Shown: positions 22,421 to 33,590 of the stretch, in pieces | Position numbering within the stretch: the stretch's first letter is position 1 | Layout: the number at the start of each line of letters is the position of its first letter | Assembly: GCA_037039685.1 (NCBI GenBank) | Contig: JAWNGF010000009.1 | Location: 2,376,408-2,440,407, forward strand | Length of the DNA: 64,000 bases | Source of the DNA: Ceratobasidium sp. AG-K | Taxonomy: Eukaryota > Basidiomycota > Agaricomycetes > Cantharellales > Ceratobasidiaceae | Direction of reading: 5' to 3' | Notes under the pieces: generated by a model | The model's input: only the letters and a program-made list of their open reading frames with translations | What the model was told of the DNA's origin: nothing | Databases searched by the model: none | Position numbers and translations under genes: made by a program

Positions 22421-23185
22421 TTACTGCACCCAGCAGTCCTTCTCAACCTTCTCAGCCAGGGAGTCGTCCCCGTCTTCTTCTTCCTCCGTGAGATCAATGG
22501 GGTTGAACACAGTGTTGCCTGGTTCGTCACAGTGCTCCTCCCATCTTTCCCAGGTTTTATCGTCCGTCCAGTCCGCCTTGGACCAGTCTATGACCCTCTC
22601 TTGCTCCTCCACATGCTCCTTGTCCCATTGTCGTACGTCCGGCTCGGCTTCCTTCCATTGCGACAAGTCTGCTTCCTTCTCCTGCCACCAGAATGGCTTC
22701 CATTCGAAGTTCTCCCTCTGGTATCATCCCTGCTCCATCCTCCAATCCGCCAAGTCTGCTTCAAAGTTCTTGTCCCATGCGTCGTTCCATTGAGGCCTCA
22801 GAGTAGGAGGGCGGCCTTCGTATCCTGGCACCCATTCGCTGCTGTAGGCTCCTTCTTGTCCCCACTTGACCACCCCAAGCTTGTGCATGGATAGCAGGAC
22901 GGCTTCGGACACTTGGAATGCTGTGCATCCTCGGCATACGTAGATGTCCTTCCGCTGGAGTTGCATTCGTGTAGGCCATTTTTTGCCGACCCATTCGAAC
23001 TCTCCCAGGTCGGAGTGTAGGATGTCATTGGAGGCACGGAATTGGAGCCGCCCTGGACCTTGCTGGGATCTTTTGAAGACGTAGAGGGCTGCTCCCGAGT
23101 CGAGGATGCGGGCCGTTTGGAAGGCTGGTCCGTCGAGAACGCGAACAAGGTTGTTGACGATACTGGCACGGGTGACGGTGGGCAT
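22421..23185 (-). pseudogene. gamma ORF3, one TGA stop
   Basis: Same 255-codon length as the beta ORF3 and closely similar: ASIVNNLVRVLDGPAF, FKRSQQGPGR, VCRGCTAFQVSEAVLL, YSSEWVPGYEGR, ending in an acidic tail (EEEEDGDDSL) before CWVQ. A single TGA at 22724-22726 interrupts it at a site where beta has Arg, consistent with CGA to TGA decay. The start ATG at 23185 aligns with the beta start at 19019. It overlaps the gamma pol frame by nearly 390 nt in the -1 frame. Confidence 0.75.
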
Positions 23186-26100
23186 AGTGTGCAAAAAAGG
23201 TTTAGAGCGTTGAGTGTGTAGAGCGAGTTTGAATGTGAGCAAGTTCTGCAAGTTGTGTTGTTGTCCCGTTCTGCCCTTCCTTTAATACTTCTTGTCTTGT
23301 AGTTTGACGGTGTTGGGGCGTTTGGGAAATCCCTCAAGAACCTCCTCATTATTACTCCGAGGTGCCCAAAATCCTCTGCCCGTTGTTCTGTGTCTTCTTT
23401 TTCATCATAACCCTTCCATCTAACCCTGTAGAACAACCCATCCTTTGTTTTCTTCCAGTCCACAATTTTCTCCACTTCGTATTCTTCCTCTCCTTCTTCT
23501 GTTGTGATTGGCGGTGGTCGGGGTTGGTTTCTGTGAAAGTTCTCGTCCTTTTTGTATGGACTAAGAAGATCGCTGTGAAACACAGGGTGTATTCTCATGG
23601 TTTTTGGAAGCTCCAATTTGTACGCATGGCTTGAGATGACCTTTTTGATCTTGAAAGGACCGTGTTTCTTGTTGTCAAGTTTCTTGTTGGGACAGTTTGT
23701 CTTTATGTTTTGTCCGTAAAGCCAGACAAGGTCGTCCTCTTTGTATTTTGGTTCGTGTTCCACTGTGTCCTTTCTCCTGTGCCATTCCATTGCCGCTTTT
23801 GCTTTGTCCCATACTTCCTGCCAGTTGTTTGCTTTCTTATTAGCTTCAGGAACCGTGGTGACTTCTGTTGAAACATTCCATAGTGGTTCTCTGCCATTGA
23901 CAATCTCAAATGGGGTTTTTCCTGTGACCCCGTGTCGCTGGTTGTTGTAGCAGAATTCTGCGATAGGAAGTAGTTCGGCCCAGTTGTCTTGTCTGTAGTT
24001 AACAAATGTGCGAAGCCATGCTTCTATCCACTGGTTTATCCGTTCCGTTATTCCGTCTGTTTGTGGATGATATGCCGTGCTGAACAACGGTTTTGCTCCG
24101 ATTTTTTGGTAGAGGGCCTTCAGGAACTTGCTGTTGAAAGTTGTTCCTCTGTCCGAAACAGTACTTCGTGGGAAGCTGTGTAACCTCCAAACGTTCTTCA
24201 GGAAAAGATCAGCGAGTTGTTCCGCAGTTGTTGACTCTTTGCAGGCTATGAAGTGTGCCATGCAAGAGAACCGATCCACCACCACTAGAATGCTGTCATT
24301 GCCTTGTGATTTTGGGAGTTTTACAATGAAATCGTATGCAATATCCTCCCATGGGGTGTTTGGGATCTCGAGTGCTTTCAGTGGTACTTGGCTTTTTGTT
24401 CCTTTTGCTCTTTGGCACTGCTCACAAGAGTTGACGTATTTGTTCACTGTTGCCTTAAGTCCAGGCCAGTAGTATTTTCTTGAGATTAGCTCCAACGTTC
24501 GGGCTTGGCCCTGGTGCCCTGCCATTGGTGAATCATGGTGTAATCTGAGTATTTTTAGCCTAGTGTCCTTGTCTTCTGGCATGTAGATTCTCCCATCTAT
24601 CCAGAGCAGGTTTTCCTCAAAGTTGTAGTTCCTGATTCCCTGTTGCACTGATTTGGGTAGGGTCTCCTTCTCTTTGCACAATTCTATAATTTTCCTGATG
24701 CTTTCGTCTTCGGTTTGTGCTTCTCTAATGTCTGCGATGATGTCTGACTTGACTTCTCCGGCAAATCCTTTGAATTGTTCCTCCTTGATCATAATCTGCT
24801 CTGCTGTTGGTATTTTGCTATGATCCGCTCTTCTGGACAGTAGGTCTGGCTTTGTTGACATATTCCCCGGGCGGTAAACTATTTCAAAGTTGTAGGACGC
24901 CAGGATTTGATGCCATTGAGCGTGACGTTGGTTAAATGTAGTTGCCTTCTTCCAGTATTGCAGGTTACGGTGATCGGTGTAGACTGTTATTGGTTCTCTT
25001 GTTCCTTCTAGATGCAATCACCAGTGTTTTAGTGATTCCACAATTGCCATCAATTCCTTGTCGTGGACATCGTAGTTCATTTGTGCAGCGTTAAAGGATT
25101 TTGATAGGAAAGCGATTGGGTGAAGGTAACCATCATCCTGTCTTTGTGAGAGTATCGATCCCATAGCAACACCGCTTGCGTTGGTTTCCAATATGTAAGG
25201 TTTTGCTGGATCCGGATGTTGCAGTAGTGGTACCTTGCATATTTCCTTCTTCAGGCTGTTGAAAGCCTCCTGTTGTTCTGCTTCCCATTTCCATTTCTGA
25301 TCCTTTCTTGTTAGAACAGTTAAGGGTTTCGCTAGGGCGCTGAAGTTTGGTACGAATCGCCTGTAAAAATTTGCAAATCCTAGGAAGGCTTGGACCTGTT
25401 TGATTGTTCTTGGCTCCTTCCATTCCTTGATGGCTTTGACTTTTTCCTCTTGCATAGATATCCCTTCTTCGCTGATATTTATTCCTGTGTAGACAAGTTT
25501 TTTGACGAAGAACTCGCATTTTGGCAGTTTTGCAAAGAGGTTGTTGTCCAACAGGATTTTGAGTACCTTTCGGACGTCCTTCACGTGCTGATTTCGGTCT
25601 TTGGAGAAGATTAGTATGTCATCGATGTAAACAATGACACAGACGTCAATCAAGTCGTGGAAAATATGATTCATATATCGTTGGAATGTTGCCGGCGCGT
25701 TCTTCAATCCGAAGGGCATGACAATATATTTGAAGAGGCCTTCCTTGGTTCGGAATGCTGTTTTCCATTCGTCTCCTTCTTTGACTCGGATGTTGTTGAA
25801 CCCCATACGCAAGTCTATTTTAGAGAAGATTTTTGCGTCCTTGATCTTGTCGAGGAGATCTTCCATTAGTGGCATAGGGAAGCGGTCGTCCTTTGTTATT
25901 TCGTTCATTGGCCCGAAGTGTTGAACCAACCTGAGTTCTGGAGGTTTTTCCGGGTTCTTTGGATCTAGTCCCTTTTTAACAAAGAAGGTTGCCGCGGCTA
26001 CTGGAGATTTGCTCGGTGTGATTTTGCCTGCCGCTAATTCCTCATCCAGGTATTTTCTGAGGGCTATGGATTCTGCTGGTGAGAGTGGAATTGGCCTAGC

Positions 26101-26685
26101 CGGTTTAGGGAGTTTGGCTCCTTCCACCAGATTGATGGAGCAGTCGTATGGACGATGGTTCGGTATCTGTTTAAATTTTTCCTTGCTGAAGACTTCTGTG
26201 TAATCTTTGAATTCTTCGGGTATGTCCTCGATTTCTGCTGCTTTTCCAAGGATGTTGTCTGGTCGCCAGGAAATTTCTTTCAATAGCCAATCGATTATTG
26301 GGTTGGCTTCCTCTAGCCATTCTAACCCCAGAATCAAGTGTGTTTCTCCAGTAGGCATGGCGAAAAAGTTTTGCTTGAAGTTTTTCCCATGTAACTCAAA
26401 TTCCAGTTTTGCTTTGAATCGGATTTGATGTGACAGTTCCTTCCCTTGGATTCCAATTATTCTCCTAGGTGTAGCCAGTTCAATTAGAGCCACATTGTTT
26501 CTTCGTGCCCAAGTGATGTTGATGAAGTTTCTTGATGCTCCTGAGTCAATGAGGGTAGCGATGGGTTCCGTGATTCCAGTAATGTTTGTGTAGACAATTG
26601 TTGATTCGCTGGTAGCTCTAAGGTACATTGTTTCCATTACTGGTTTGTTGGTCTCTCCACACACGGTTAGAGGGAGACCTTGCCT
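22798..26685 (-). pseudogene. gamma pol polyprotein (protease, RT, RNase H, integrase, chromodomain)
   Basis: Likely entered from gag by -1 frameshift at 26685-26691. Protease carries LIDSGASRNF; RT carries SKIDLRMGFNNI and YIDDILIFS; RNase H carries DKELMAIVESL; a TGA at 25018-25020 then replaces the Arg between LKHW and LHLEGT. Integrase has GHQGQARTLELISRKYYW...CEQCQRAKG, VVDRFSCMAHFI, SDRGTTFNS and HPQTDGITERINQ; the chromodomain is EEYEVEKIVDW...YRVRWKGYD. The usual DKEL and catalytic residues are retained, so the single stop is the visible lesion. The frame continues about 140 codons beyond the chromodomain over ORF3. Confidence 0.9.
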
Positions 26686-28664
26686 TTTCCCGACTCGGGT
26701 TCCTCTTCAATTTTTCCTTCCCTTCCTTTGAGGTTAGGTTCCTCCTTTTTCCATTCCTTCTCCGGGCACTTGGCAAGCATGTGTTTGTCTGCTCTGCATT
26801 TCAGGCAGCGTCTTGAGGAAATCCTAGCCTTGTAAACCTCATCTGGGAGTCTCTTTGTAGAGCTAGAGGATGCTGTTATTGTCTTTTTACCTGTTGTGTT
26901 CTTGATTGCTTGTAGTTTCTGATCAATGGAGATTGCGATTGATATCCATCAATCAAGGGATAGTTCTCGTTCTGTCCCATCTTCGTTGATTAGGGTCAGT
27001 TCGAAACGAGCCAGTTCGGTCTTGACTTCAGGCTTCAACCCTTCCTTGAATTGGTTGATCAGAGCTTCCTGACCCCAGTTTACGTCTACCAGAGGATATC
27101 AGAATTCCGAAGCATAGTTTGCTACTGAGTTGTTCTGTTTGCATTTTCGGATGTCCGATTCGGATTTAGCCTTTTTGTTGGGGTCGCTGAACTGTTCCAT
27201 GAAGTGTGCCTTGAAACTTTCCCATGTAGCAAGGTTTTGGTTATTTTCCCTTTGGTTAAGCGATCGTAAGAGTACTTGTGCCCAGTGGGTGGCGGCTTTG
27301 TTCTCGGATTTGAAGTTGGCTAGAGCTTCGCGGATCCTTTCTTTGTTGGAAGTGTATTGATCGCCTAGACGTACAAAGTAGCTCTCCATTTGTGTGATGA
27401 ACATTTCGGCACCTTCTCCTTTCTTTCCGTCAAAGGCTTCTGGACGAGTCACCTTGGGACGACGTGGTCCGCTACCAATGTTTGGGTTCTCAGTCAGTCG
27501 TTGGATTCTTAATTCTAATTCGTTGATTCTGGTAGATTCCGCGTCTGGATTTGGTGGAGAATTTGATCGCCTGGATGGGATCCCATGGAGGGACGCTTCG
27601 TCCATTTCTTCTCGCATGTTGTTGATAGTTTCCTGAACTTCTGTGATTTTGGTGGTAAAGGAGGTTCCTTCCTGTTGTAAGGTTTCTAATCCTTGTGTTA
27701 CTGCCTCGTTCCATTCGAGTTGCCCTTGTCTGGTAGTGTTGAGTTCTTTGCGTATATTGTTCACTAGTCCTTGAGTGTTGTTAACCTCATTTCAAAGGCG
27801 GGTTATGTCTTGACCGACTAAGAAGGAATTATGTTTGCCATTTCTTGCTGAGTTCAGAATGTCCGTCAAGGTGCCTTGTAGGGTGTTGATGGAGTCGTTA
27901 AAGATTTGCTGGTTGTTTGCTAGAACTTGTGTGGCCTGTTCTAGGCTGCTAAGCCTTCGATCTATAGTGACTCTCATTCCGTCTATAACCCTAAGGGTGG
28001 CGTTGTGTCTTCCTTCTAGAAGGTTGTCCAGGTCGTCTAGATTACTGATTACAGTCCTGCTGCTAGAGCTGGAACTTGAGCTTGAGCTTCCTGGATCGCC
28101 GGTGTTTTGTTGTACCGGGGCCAATTGTCCGGAGTAACCCTGTGGAACATACGGTGGTGCTGGGATTGCTGGTGTGACTGGCTGGGAAGCCACGGGGATT
28201 GGTCCTGCGTTGGTGATGGTTCCTCCAATTTGGGGAACTGTAGGGACATTGGGAATGTGTGGTGTAGGAGGGGGTCTAATGGGAGCAAGTGACACGCCCC
28301 CATGAGCCTCAGGTTGGGGAGAAAAGAACTGCCTCCTAGTCCCTAGTGGCCATAAAGGACGTGATAGCCCTGGACTTCCAGTTGGAATGCGAATTGCAGC
28401 TGGAGTCGGGTCATTTGTGAGATCTCCTGGTTCCCTATTTGTGATAGTGGGTTCTTCCTCTTGTACAGTTGTCATGTCGGTGATGCCGAAGGCTCCCGGC
28501 ATTGATGTTTGGCTTTGGGAGTGTGATCAGGCAGGACCTCCCGCTTGAATTTGTGCAATATCTTGTTCGTTTAGTGATCCTGTGGGCCTTGCCACCCAAC
28601 TGGGTCCTCTTCTTGTTGATATAGTGGATGAGGGGCGTGACCCTCCATCTTCTTGAATAGACAT
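26667..28664 (-). pseudogene. gamma gag polyprotein
   Basis: ATG at 28664, about 30 nt downstream of the LTR. The N-terminal third is Pro/Ser/Thr-rich, the middle carries coiled-coil-like heptads and a Retrotrans_gag-type region (EAFDGKKGEGAEMFITQM, YFVRLGD, HWAQVLLRSL), and the end has a CX2CX4HX4C zinc knuckle (CLKCRADKHMLAKC). Four in-frame stops, all TGA, at 28527-28529, 27792-27794, 27099-27101 and 26949-26951, each where Arg fits the context. The zero frame ends with TAA at 26667-26669, 6 codons after the slippery heptamer. Confidence 0.85.
26685..26691 (-). promoter_or_regulatory. predicted -1 frameshift site, gamma gag-pol
   Basis: Minus-strand heptamer G_GGA_AAA in the gag frame (codons TCG GGA AAA). 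A -1 slip leads directly into the open pol frame (R-Q-G-L-P-L-T-V-C-G). The same heptamer in the same codon context occurs in family 1 at 34916-34922. Confidence 0.65.
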
Positions 28665-28678
28665 ATTGTATGTTGTTA

Positions 28679-28690
28679 AGCTTGTTTTGT
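28679..28690 (-). other. primer-binding site of gamma (self-priming type)
   Basis: Twelve nt starting two nt inside the 5' LTR, minus strand ACAAAACAAGCT. It is perfectly complementary to AGCTTGTTTTGT in the same LTR (28854-28865), which lies 35 nt downstream of the TATA at 28891-28900, that is, at the expected transcript 5' end. Confidence 0.8.
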
Positions 28691-28692
28691 AA

Positions 28693-29158
28693 TGTCGTAA
28701 GCTTCTTCTTGGTGGCTATGAGACAAGCCGCGAGGGAGAGTGGACGGTACTAAGACCTAAGTGACCTCTTGAACCGCAACACACTTAAGCGTCTGTAGGC
28801 TCTTGAGGGTAGGGGTGGTTCAAAGCGTCACTCAGAAGGGATGTTTTGACGAGACAAAACAAGCTGGGGTTACCAGGCTTGTTGGTCCTCTATATATATA
28901 CAGAAAGTGACTGAGTCAAACAAGACGCAGCCACACGAGTCATACATACAAGCCAGTCAGGAGTGTCCATGTGAGTCATGCTGTATGAACAGACATGACT
29001 CGTACAAAGCACAGTCGCGTTACACAGTGTAACACATAACCACAAGAAGGTGGCAACACGACAGGAAAGAGAACAAGGGAAGAAACACAAACACGTACAT
29101 ATACATAGGAAAGGATGAGACTTAGGCGAGTCCAATGGCGGGGGCATGGCTCACGGCA
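28693..29158 (-). repeat. 5' LTR of element gamma
   Basis: 466 bp; TATATATATA at 28891-28900 is the likely promoter TATA. Its outer edge abuts a partial second LTR at 29159 with no spacer. Confidence 0.92.
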
Positions 29159-29575
29159 GATGGCACTAAGACCTAAGTGACCTCTTGAACCGCAACACAC
29201 TTAAGTGTCTGTAGGCTCTAAAGGGTAGGGGTGGTTCAAAGTGTCACTCAAAAGGGAATGTTTGACGAGACAAAACAAGCTGGGGTTACCAGGCTTGTTG
29301 GTCCTCTATATATATATGCAAAGTGGCCAAGTCATACAAAGCGTAGCCACCTGAGTCACAACAGTCTACCAATCAGGAGTGTCCATGTGAGTCATGCTGT
29401 ATGAACAGACATGACTCGTACAAAGCACAGCCGCGTTACACAGTGTAACACATAACCACAAGAAGGTGGCAACGCGGCAGGAAAACAAGGGGAAAGAAAA
29501 ACACAAACACAAACATAAACAACAAGAGAGGAAGAGACGTAGACGAGTCCGATGTTGAGAGCATGGCTCACAACA
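29159..29575 (-). repeat. partial LTR of beta type
   Basis: 417 bp lacking the first 50 bp (plus-strand left end) of the LTR. Closest to the beta LTR at 17757. Its outer edge at 29575 joins family-1 gag directly, so it is probably the 5' LTR of an older alpha/beta-type insertion in that gag. Confidence 0.8.
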
Positions 29576-31853
29576 CACAGCCTTTTGCATTCCTGGAAAC
29601 ACTTGAGATTTTTCCATATTGCAACCCCCCTGTAGGTTTTGACATGAAGACACAATTGCTTATGTTGAACCTTTGGCCTAGTGAAGTGTTTGCAGTGTTT
29701 GTGGCCATCTTGGATGTAGTTTGTTTTGAGGTGCTGGCTTGTAGACTTTGAACCCTTTTTGGTGCATTAATGGCATTCATTGTGGAATTGACTTCCAGGG
29801 CTTGTTTGCAAACTTGGTTAAATGTCCTTGTTGCTTCATGGGGTTTGAAGTTCTGTGACACCATGGCCATTTTGATTTCATCTTTAAGACTGTTGTAGAA
29901 ATCATCACAAAGTACTCAATCAGTGTACCCAAGTACCAATGAATAAGTGACAAAATCCCGTAGATAATCTTGAATGGAATTCTTCTGGACCAATTTTTTG
30001 TATAGTTGTCTATATTGGTCAAGTTTGTGAATGTTGCCAAACCTAGCTTGCATTTTGTTCCAGAATTCATCTATGTTGTGCAGCCAATTGGTTGCTCCTC
30101 TTCTTGCTGTATCTACGTCAATTCCAGGTTGCATCCACACGTAGGCGGGCCCTTTGCAATAACCCATGATATAAGTAATTTTTTGTTCTGTAGTTGCCTG
30201 TGGGGATGTATGGTTTATGTACAGAGTACATTGCAATTTAAACTTGTCAAATTTGTCTACATCTCCAGAGAATTCTTCTGGAGGATGCATCTTGAGTTTG
30301 TATCCTGGAGTGGTTGTTGATGCAGTTGTGGAGGGTGTTGCTCCCAGGTTTGTTAGTGATTGGGATACCACAGTTATTAGTTGGTGAAGAGGCGCAATCT
30401 GTGAGGTTTGGTTTTGGATTGCCATGACATCCGCAACAGTGTTGTCAATTCCTTGTTCTAGCGTGGTAGTGATGTTATTTAAGGCATTGATGTGACCGTT
30501 TATCTTTTGCACTTCATCTATCAGAGCATTGATTGCATGTGCTACTACATCAGGTGGGGATGTTTCAGATATTTGGGTGAACCCTCCTTGACTTGGTGAT
30601 GGGGCTCTAGACATATTGGAGCAGGGAGAAGTGTGAATTTATTGGGAGCCTAGACTGTACAGAATATTGCAAATCCTTCTGCGCACTTGTCTATCTTTGA
30701 TAACACATAAACTTCTTAGAAACACCAATTCAAGATTTTTGTCTTCCAGAAACAATGCGTTGATCACTCCTAGTTTGTTGTACTGTTTGTATATATAGTT
30801 ATGATGAACGTCTTCAATAAAGAGTGATAGGGATTCTAGCCTGAGCTGTTCCCTGTGTTGTTCCTGTGTGAGTCAAGGTCTTGGTCCCACTGAAAAGGAT
30901 TGGGAGCAATGGTGTTAAGATGGTTTAGAAGGCAGTAATCCTGATTGATAGGAATACGCACCTCTGATGCGAGGGGGCAGTATTGGCTCTTGATTTTGTC
31001 TTTGAGAGTCTTGATGGTGCGCCACTGACGTTTATTGTTGTTGATGAGATTTTTGACCTTTCAAGTATGTTTTTCTTGAATTTTAATGAGCTGGTTGCAG
31101 TTTTCAATCAGGACATGGATTTGTTCTTGTAGGCACTTGACTTTGATGTTGGTGTCAGCAAGGTTTATGCTTTGCACGTGGTCTTGATTGGCTTGTTGCT
31201 TGTTTGTATTCTTGATGCTGATTTCAATGAACTCAAGCCTTGAGTGAAGTGCTTGATAGTTGGCTTTGAATTGGTTGTAGTTTTTGTTGTTTCTTGTATG
31301 TTCAACCCTTAGTTCCTCTGCTTGCTCAACCTGATCTTCTTCTAGTACTTCAATTCAACTGTTTAACTTGTTGACCTTGGTGTCTAGATCAAGTACAAAG
31401 TCTTTTAGTCTAAAGACTGCTTTGCAGAGGCTAAAAAATGCGGGGAACACTTTTAAGGTTAATCAGTTAGTTACTAATTAATCCCTTTTTAGTGTGTACT
31501 GATGGAAACAACAAATTGGTGGGGTTCTTGATGGATATGAGTGTTAACTTGGGTGGTGCTCCAACCACTTTCCAGATTGACTTGAGAGGAACTGGCTTCC
31601 TTGAGATGTTGATAGGGATGTGAAGGGTGCTGAACGCTAAGCTTTTGCTCTATATACTCCTTATCTGATCTTATCAGTTATCAACAGCCTTGGGCAAGCG
31701 TGATAACAACAGTGTATAACAGAGTAAGGGTGTATTTAGCTGACTAAAGCCACTATGACCCAAAAGAGGATAACGATTGGGTTCACTGACAGCGTATAGC
31801 AATGTGGGACTACTGGTCTATATCAAGTATAGCTCTTTGTCCGTTGTACTATG
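29576..31853 (-). pseudogene. leader, upstream ORF and gag of outer family-1 element
   Basis: Inverted copy of 32348-34630. From high to low coordinates: leader (31853-31440), the coiled-coil upstream ORF (about 31440-30660, broken by TGA at 31355-31357 and 31071-31073) and gag from ATG at 30614 (MSRAPSPSQGGF) with TGA at 29916-29918, cut at 29575 after KISSVSRNAK. Comparison with the plus copy shows CGA versus TGA and twice CAA versus TGA at the same codon; CA and TG are the two deamination products of one CpG, so an ancestral CGA explains all three. Confidence 0.85.
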
Positions 31854-32268
31854 TGTCATGAGCTGACTAAGCTCAGACATTTTATTCTGATTTTATATCT
31901 TTTTTTCCGAACACTTTCCTTTTTTGGTACAAATGTCCTCTGGTGCTTAACTTGTATCATGTGATGTATTTGTCTCTTCATTTGATATTGGTGATACTTC
32001 CGGAACTTCCAGAATGTCGAGTCATACCTCTTATCTCGCTTATCATTGGTTGTACTCGGCTTTCCCACACTGATAGATGATGACGTGGCCTTGATCTCAC
32101 GTGTATATAAACCCAGAGGTCAAGCCGGTTAACGACAAGGCTTGACCTCCTCTCCACTAGGACTTGCCCAATCAAATCCTCTCGCTTATCACCACTCCTT
32201 GGGTTCTAAGACTTGTCTAAGTCAAACCCCTTAACCTTATATATACCTAATTGACCCAAGTCGGGACA
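31854..32268 (+). repeat. 5' LTR of intact family-1 element
   Basis: 415 bp, TGTCATGAGC... to ...GTCGGGACA. TATATAA at 32104-32110; predicted transcript start near 32137, inside an inverted repeat (AGGTCAAGCC / GGCTTGACCT, 32116-32125 and 32139-32148). Confidence 0.95.
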
Positions 32269-32270
32269 TT

Positions 32271-32282
32271 AGGTCAAGCCTT
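32271..32282 (+). other. primer-binding site of family 1 (self-priming type)
   Basis: AGGTCAAGCCTT, two nt after the LTR. Perfect 12-nt complement of AAGGCTTGACCT at 32137-32148, which begins 33 nt after the TATA start, so the transcript 5' end can fold back as primer. Confidence 0.8.
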
Positions 32283-32751
32283 TCCTAGCATTGGCTTTAA
32301 GCCCCTGCTCTTCCACCAAGTAGATAGAACGTACACGGGAAAACGGGCATAGTACAACGAACAAAGAGCTATACTTGATACAGACCAGTAGTCCCACATC
32401 GCTATACGCTGTCAGTGAACCCAATTGTTATCCTCTTTCGGGTCATAGCGGCTTTAGTCAGCTAAATACACCCTTACTCTGTTATACACTGTCGCTATCA
32501 CGCCCGCCCAAGGCTGTTGATAACTGATAAGATCAGAAAAGGAGTATATAAAGCAAAAGCTTAGCGCCTAGCACCCTTCACATCCAAACCAACATCTCGA
32601 GGAAGCCAGATCCTTTCAAGCAAAAACTGGAAAGTGGTCAGAGCACCACCCAAGTTAACACTCTCATCCATCAAGAACCACATCAATTTCTCGTTTCCAT
32701 CAGTACGCACTAAAAAGGGACTAATTAGTAACTAACTAATTAACCTTAAAA

Positions 32752-33563
32752 GTGTTCCCTGCATTTTTTAGCCTCTGCAAAGCAGTCTTTAGACTAAAAG
32801 ACTTTGTACTCGATCTAGACACCAAAGTCAACAAATTAAACAGTCAAATTGAAGTACTAGAAGAAGATCAAGTCAAACAAGCAGAGGATTTAAAGATCAA
32901 ACGTACCAGAAATGACGAAAACTATAATCAACTCGAAGCCGATTACCAATCTCTTCATTCAAGGCTCGAGTTCATCGAAATCAACCTTGACAACACCAAC
33001 AAGCAACAAGCCGATCAAGACCGTGTCCAAAGCTTAAATCTAACTGACACCAATATTGAAGTTGAGCGCTTACAAGAACAAACCCGCGTCTTGATCGAGA
33101 ATTGCGACCAACTCATCAAAATCCAAGAAAAACACACTCGAAAGGTCGAAAATCTCATCAACAACAACAAACGTCAGTGGCGTACCATCGAAACCCTTAA
33201 GGACAAAATCAAGGGCAAATACTGTCATCTCGCAGCAGAAGTGCATATTCCTATTAACCAGGATTACCACCTTCTAAATCACCTTGATACCATTGCACCC
33301 AACCCTTTTCAGTGGGACCAAGACCTCGACTCACACAGGAACAACATAGGGAACAGCTTAGACTAGAGTCCCTAAAACTCTTTATTGAAGACGTTCATTG
33401 TAACTACATATACGAACAGTACGACGAACTAGGAGTAATCAACGCGTTGTTCTTGGAGGACAAAAATCTTGAATTGATATTTCTGAGAAGTTTGCGCATC
33501 ATCAAAGACAGAAGGGTTCGAAGAAGAATCCGGGATATTTTGTACGGCCTTGGCTCCCAATAA
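32752..33563 (+). CDS. family-1 upstream coiled-coil ORF (ORF0)
   Basis: A long coiled-coil frame (32752-33366, 204 codons) lies upstream of gag; heptad-rich text such as DTKVNKLNSQIEVLEEDQ and a Gln/Glu/Asn-rich middle support this. A second frame at 33310-33563 (-1) continues with LTQEQHREQLRLESL and ends RDILYGLGSQ before a TAA, 27 nt ahead of the gag ATG. A possible -1 slippery heptamer C_CCT_TTT at 33303-33309 would join the two. The minus copy keeps the same two frames but reads T_CCT_TTT there, so frameshifting is only a proposal. The start at 32752 is the first in-frame codon listed for this frame; the real start may be elsewhere in the leader. No known domain. Confidence 0.55.
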
Positions 33564-33590
33564 ATTTCTAAATTTTTTCCCCGCTCCATT

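Larger units (their letters stand above)
21909..29158 (-). mobile_element. gamma chromovirus, full-length but inactivated
   Basis: Complete 7.25-kb element with two LTRs, primer-binding site, gag, pol and ORF3 on the minus strand. Reading frames carry six in-frame stops, all TGA. LTR divergence is about 1%, so insertion is fairly recent. The left flank is beta RT (ATTCT at 21904-21908); the right flank is the partial LTR at 29159 and shows no matching duplication, so one side was rearranged after insertion. Confidence 0.9.
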
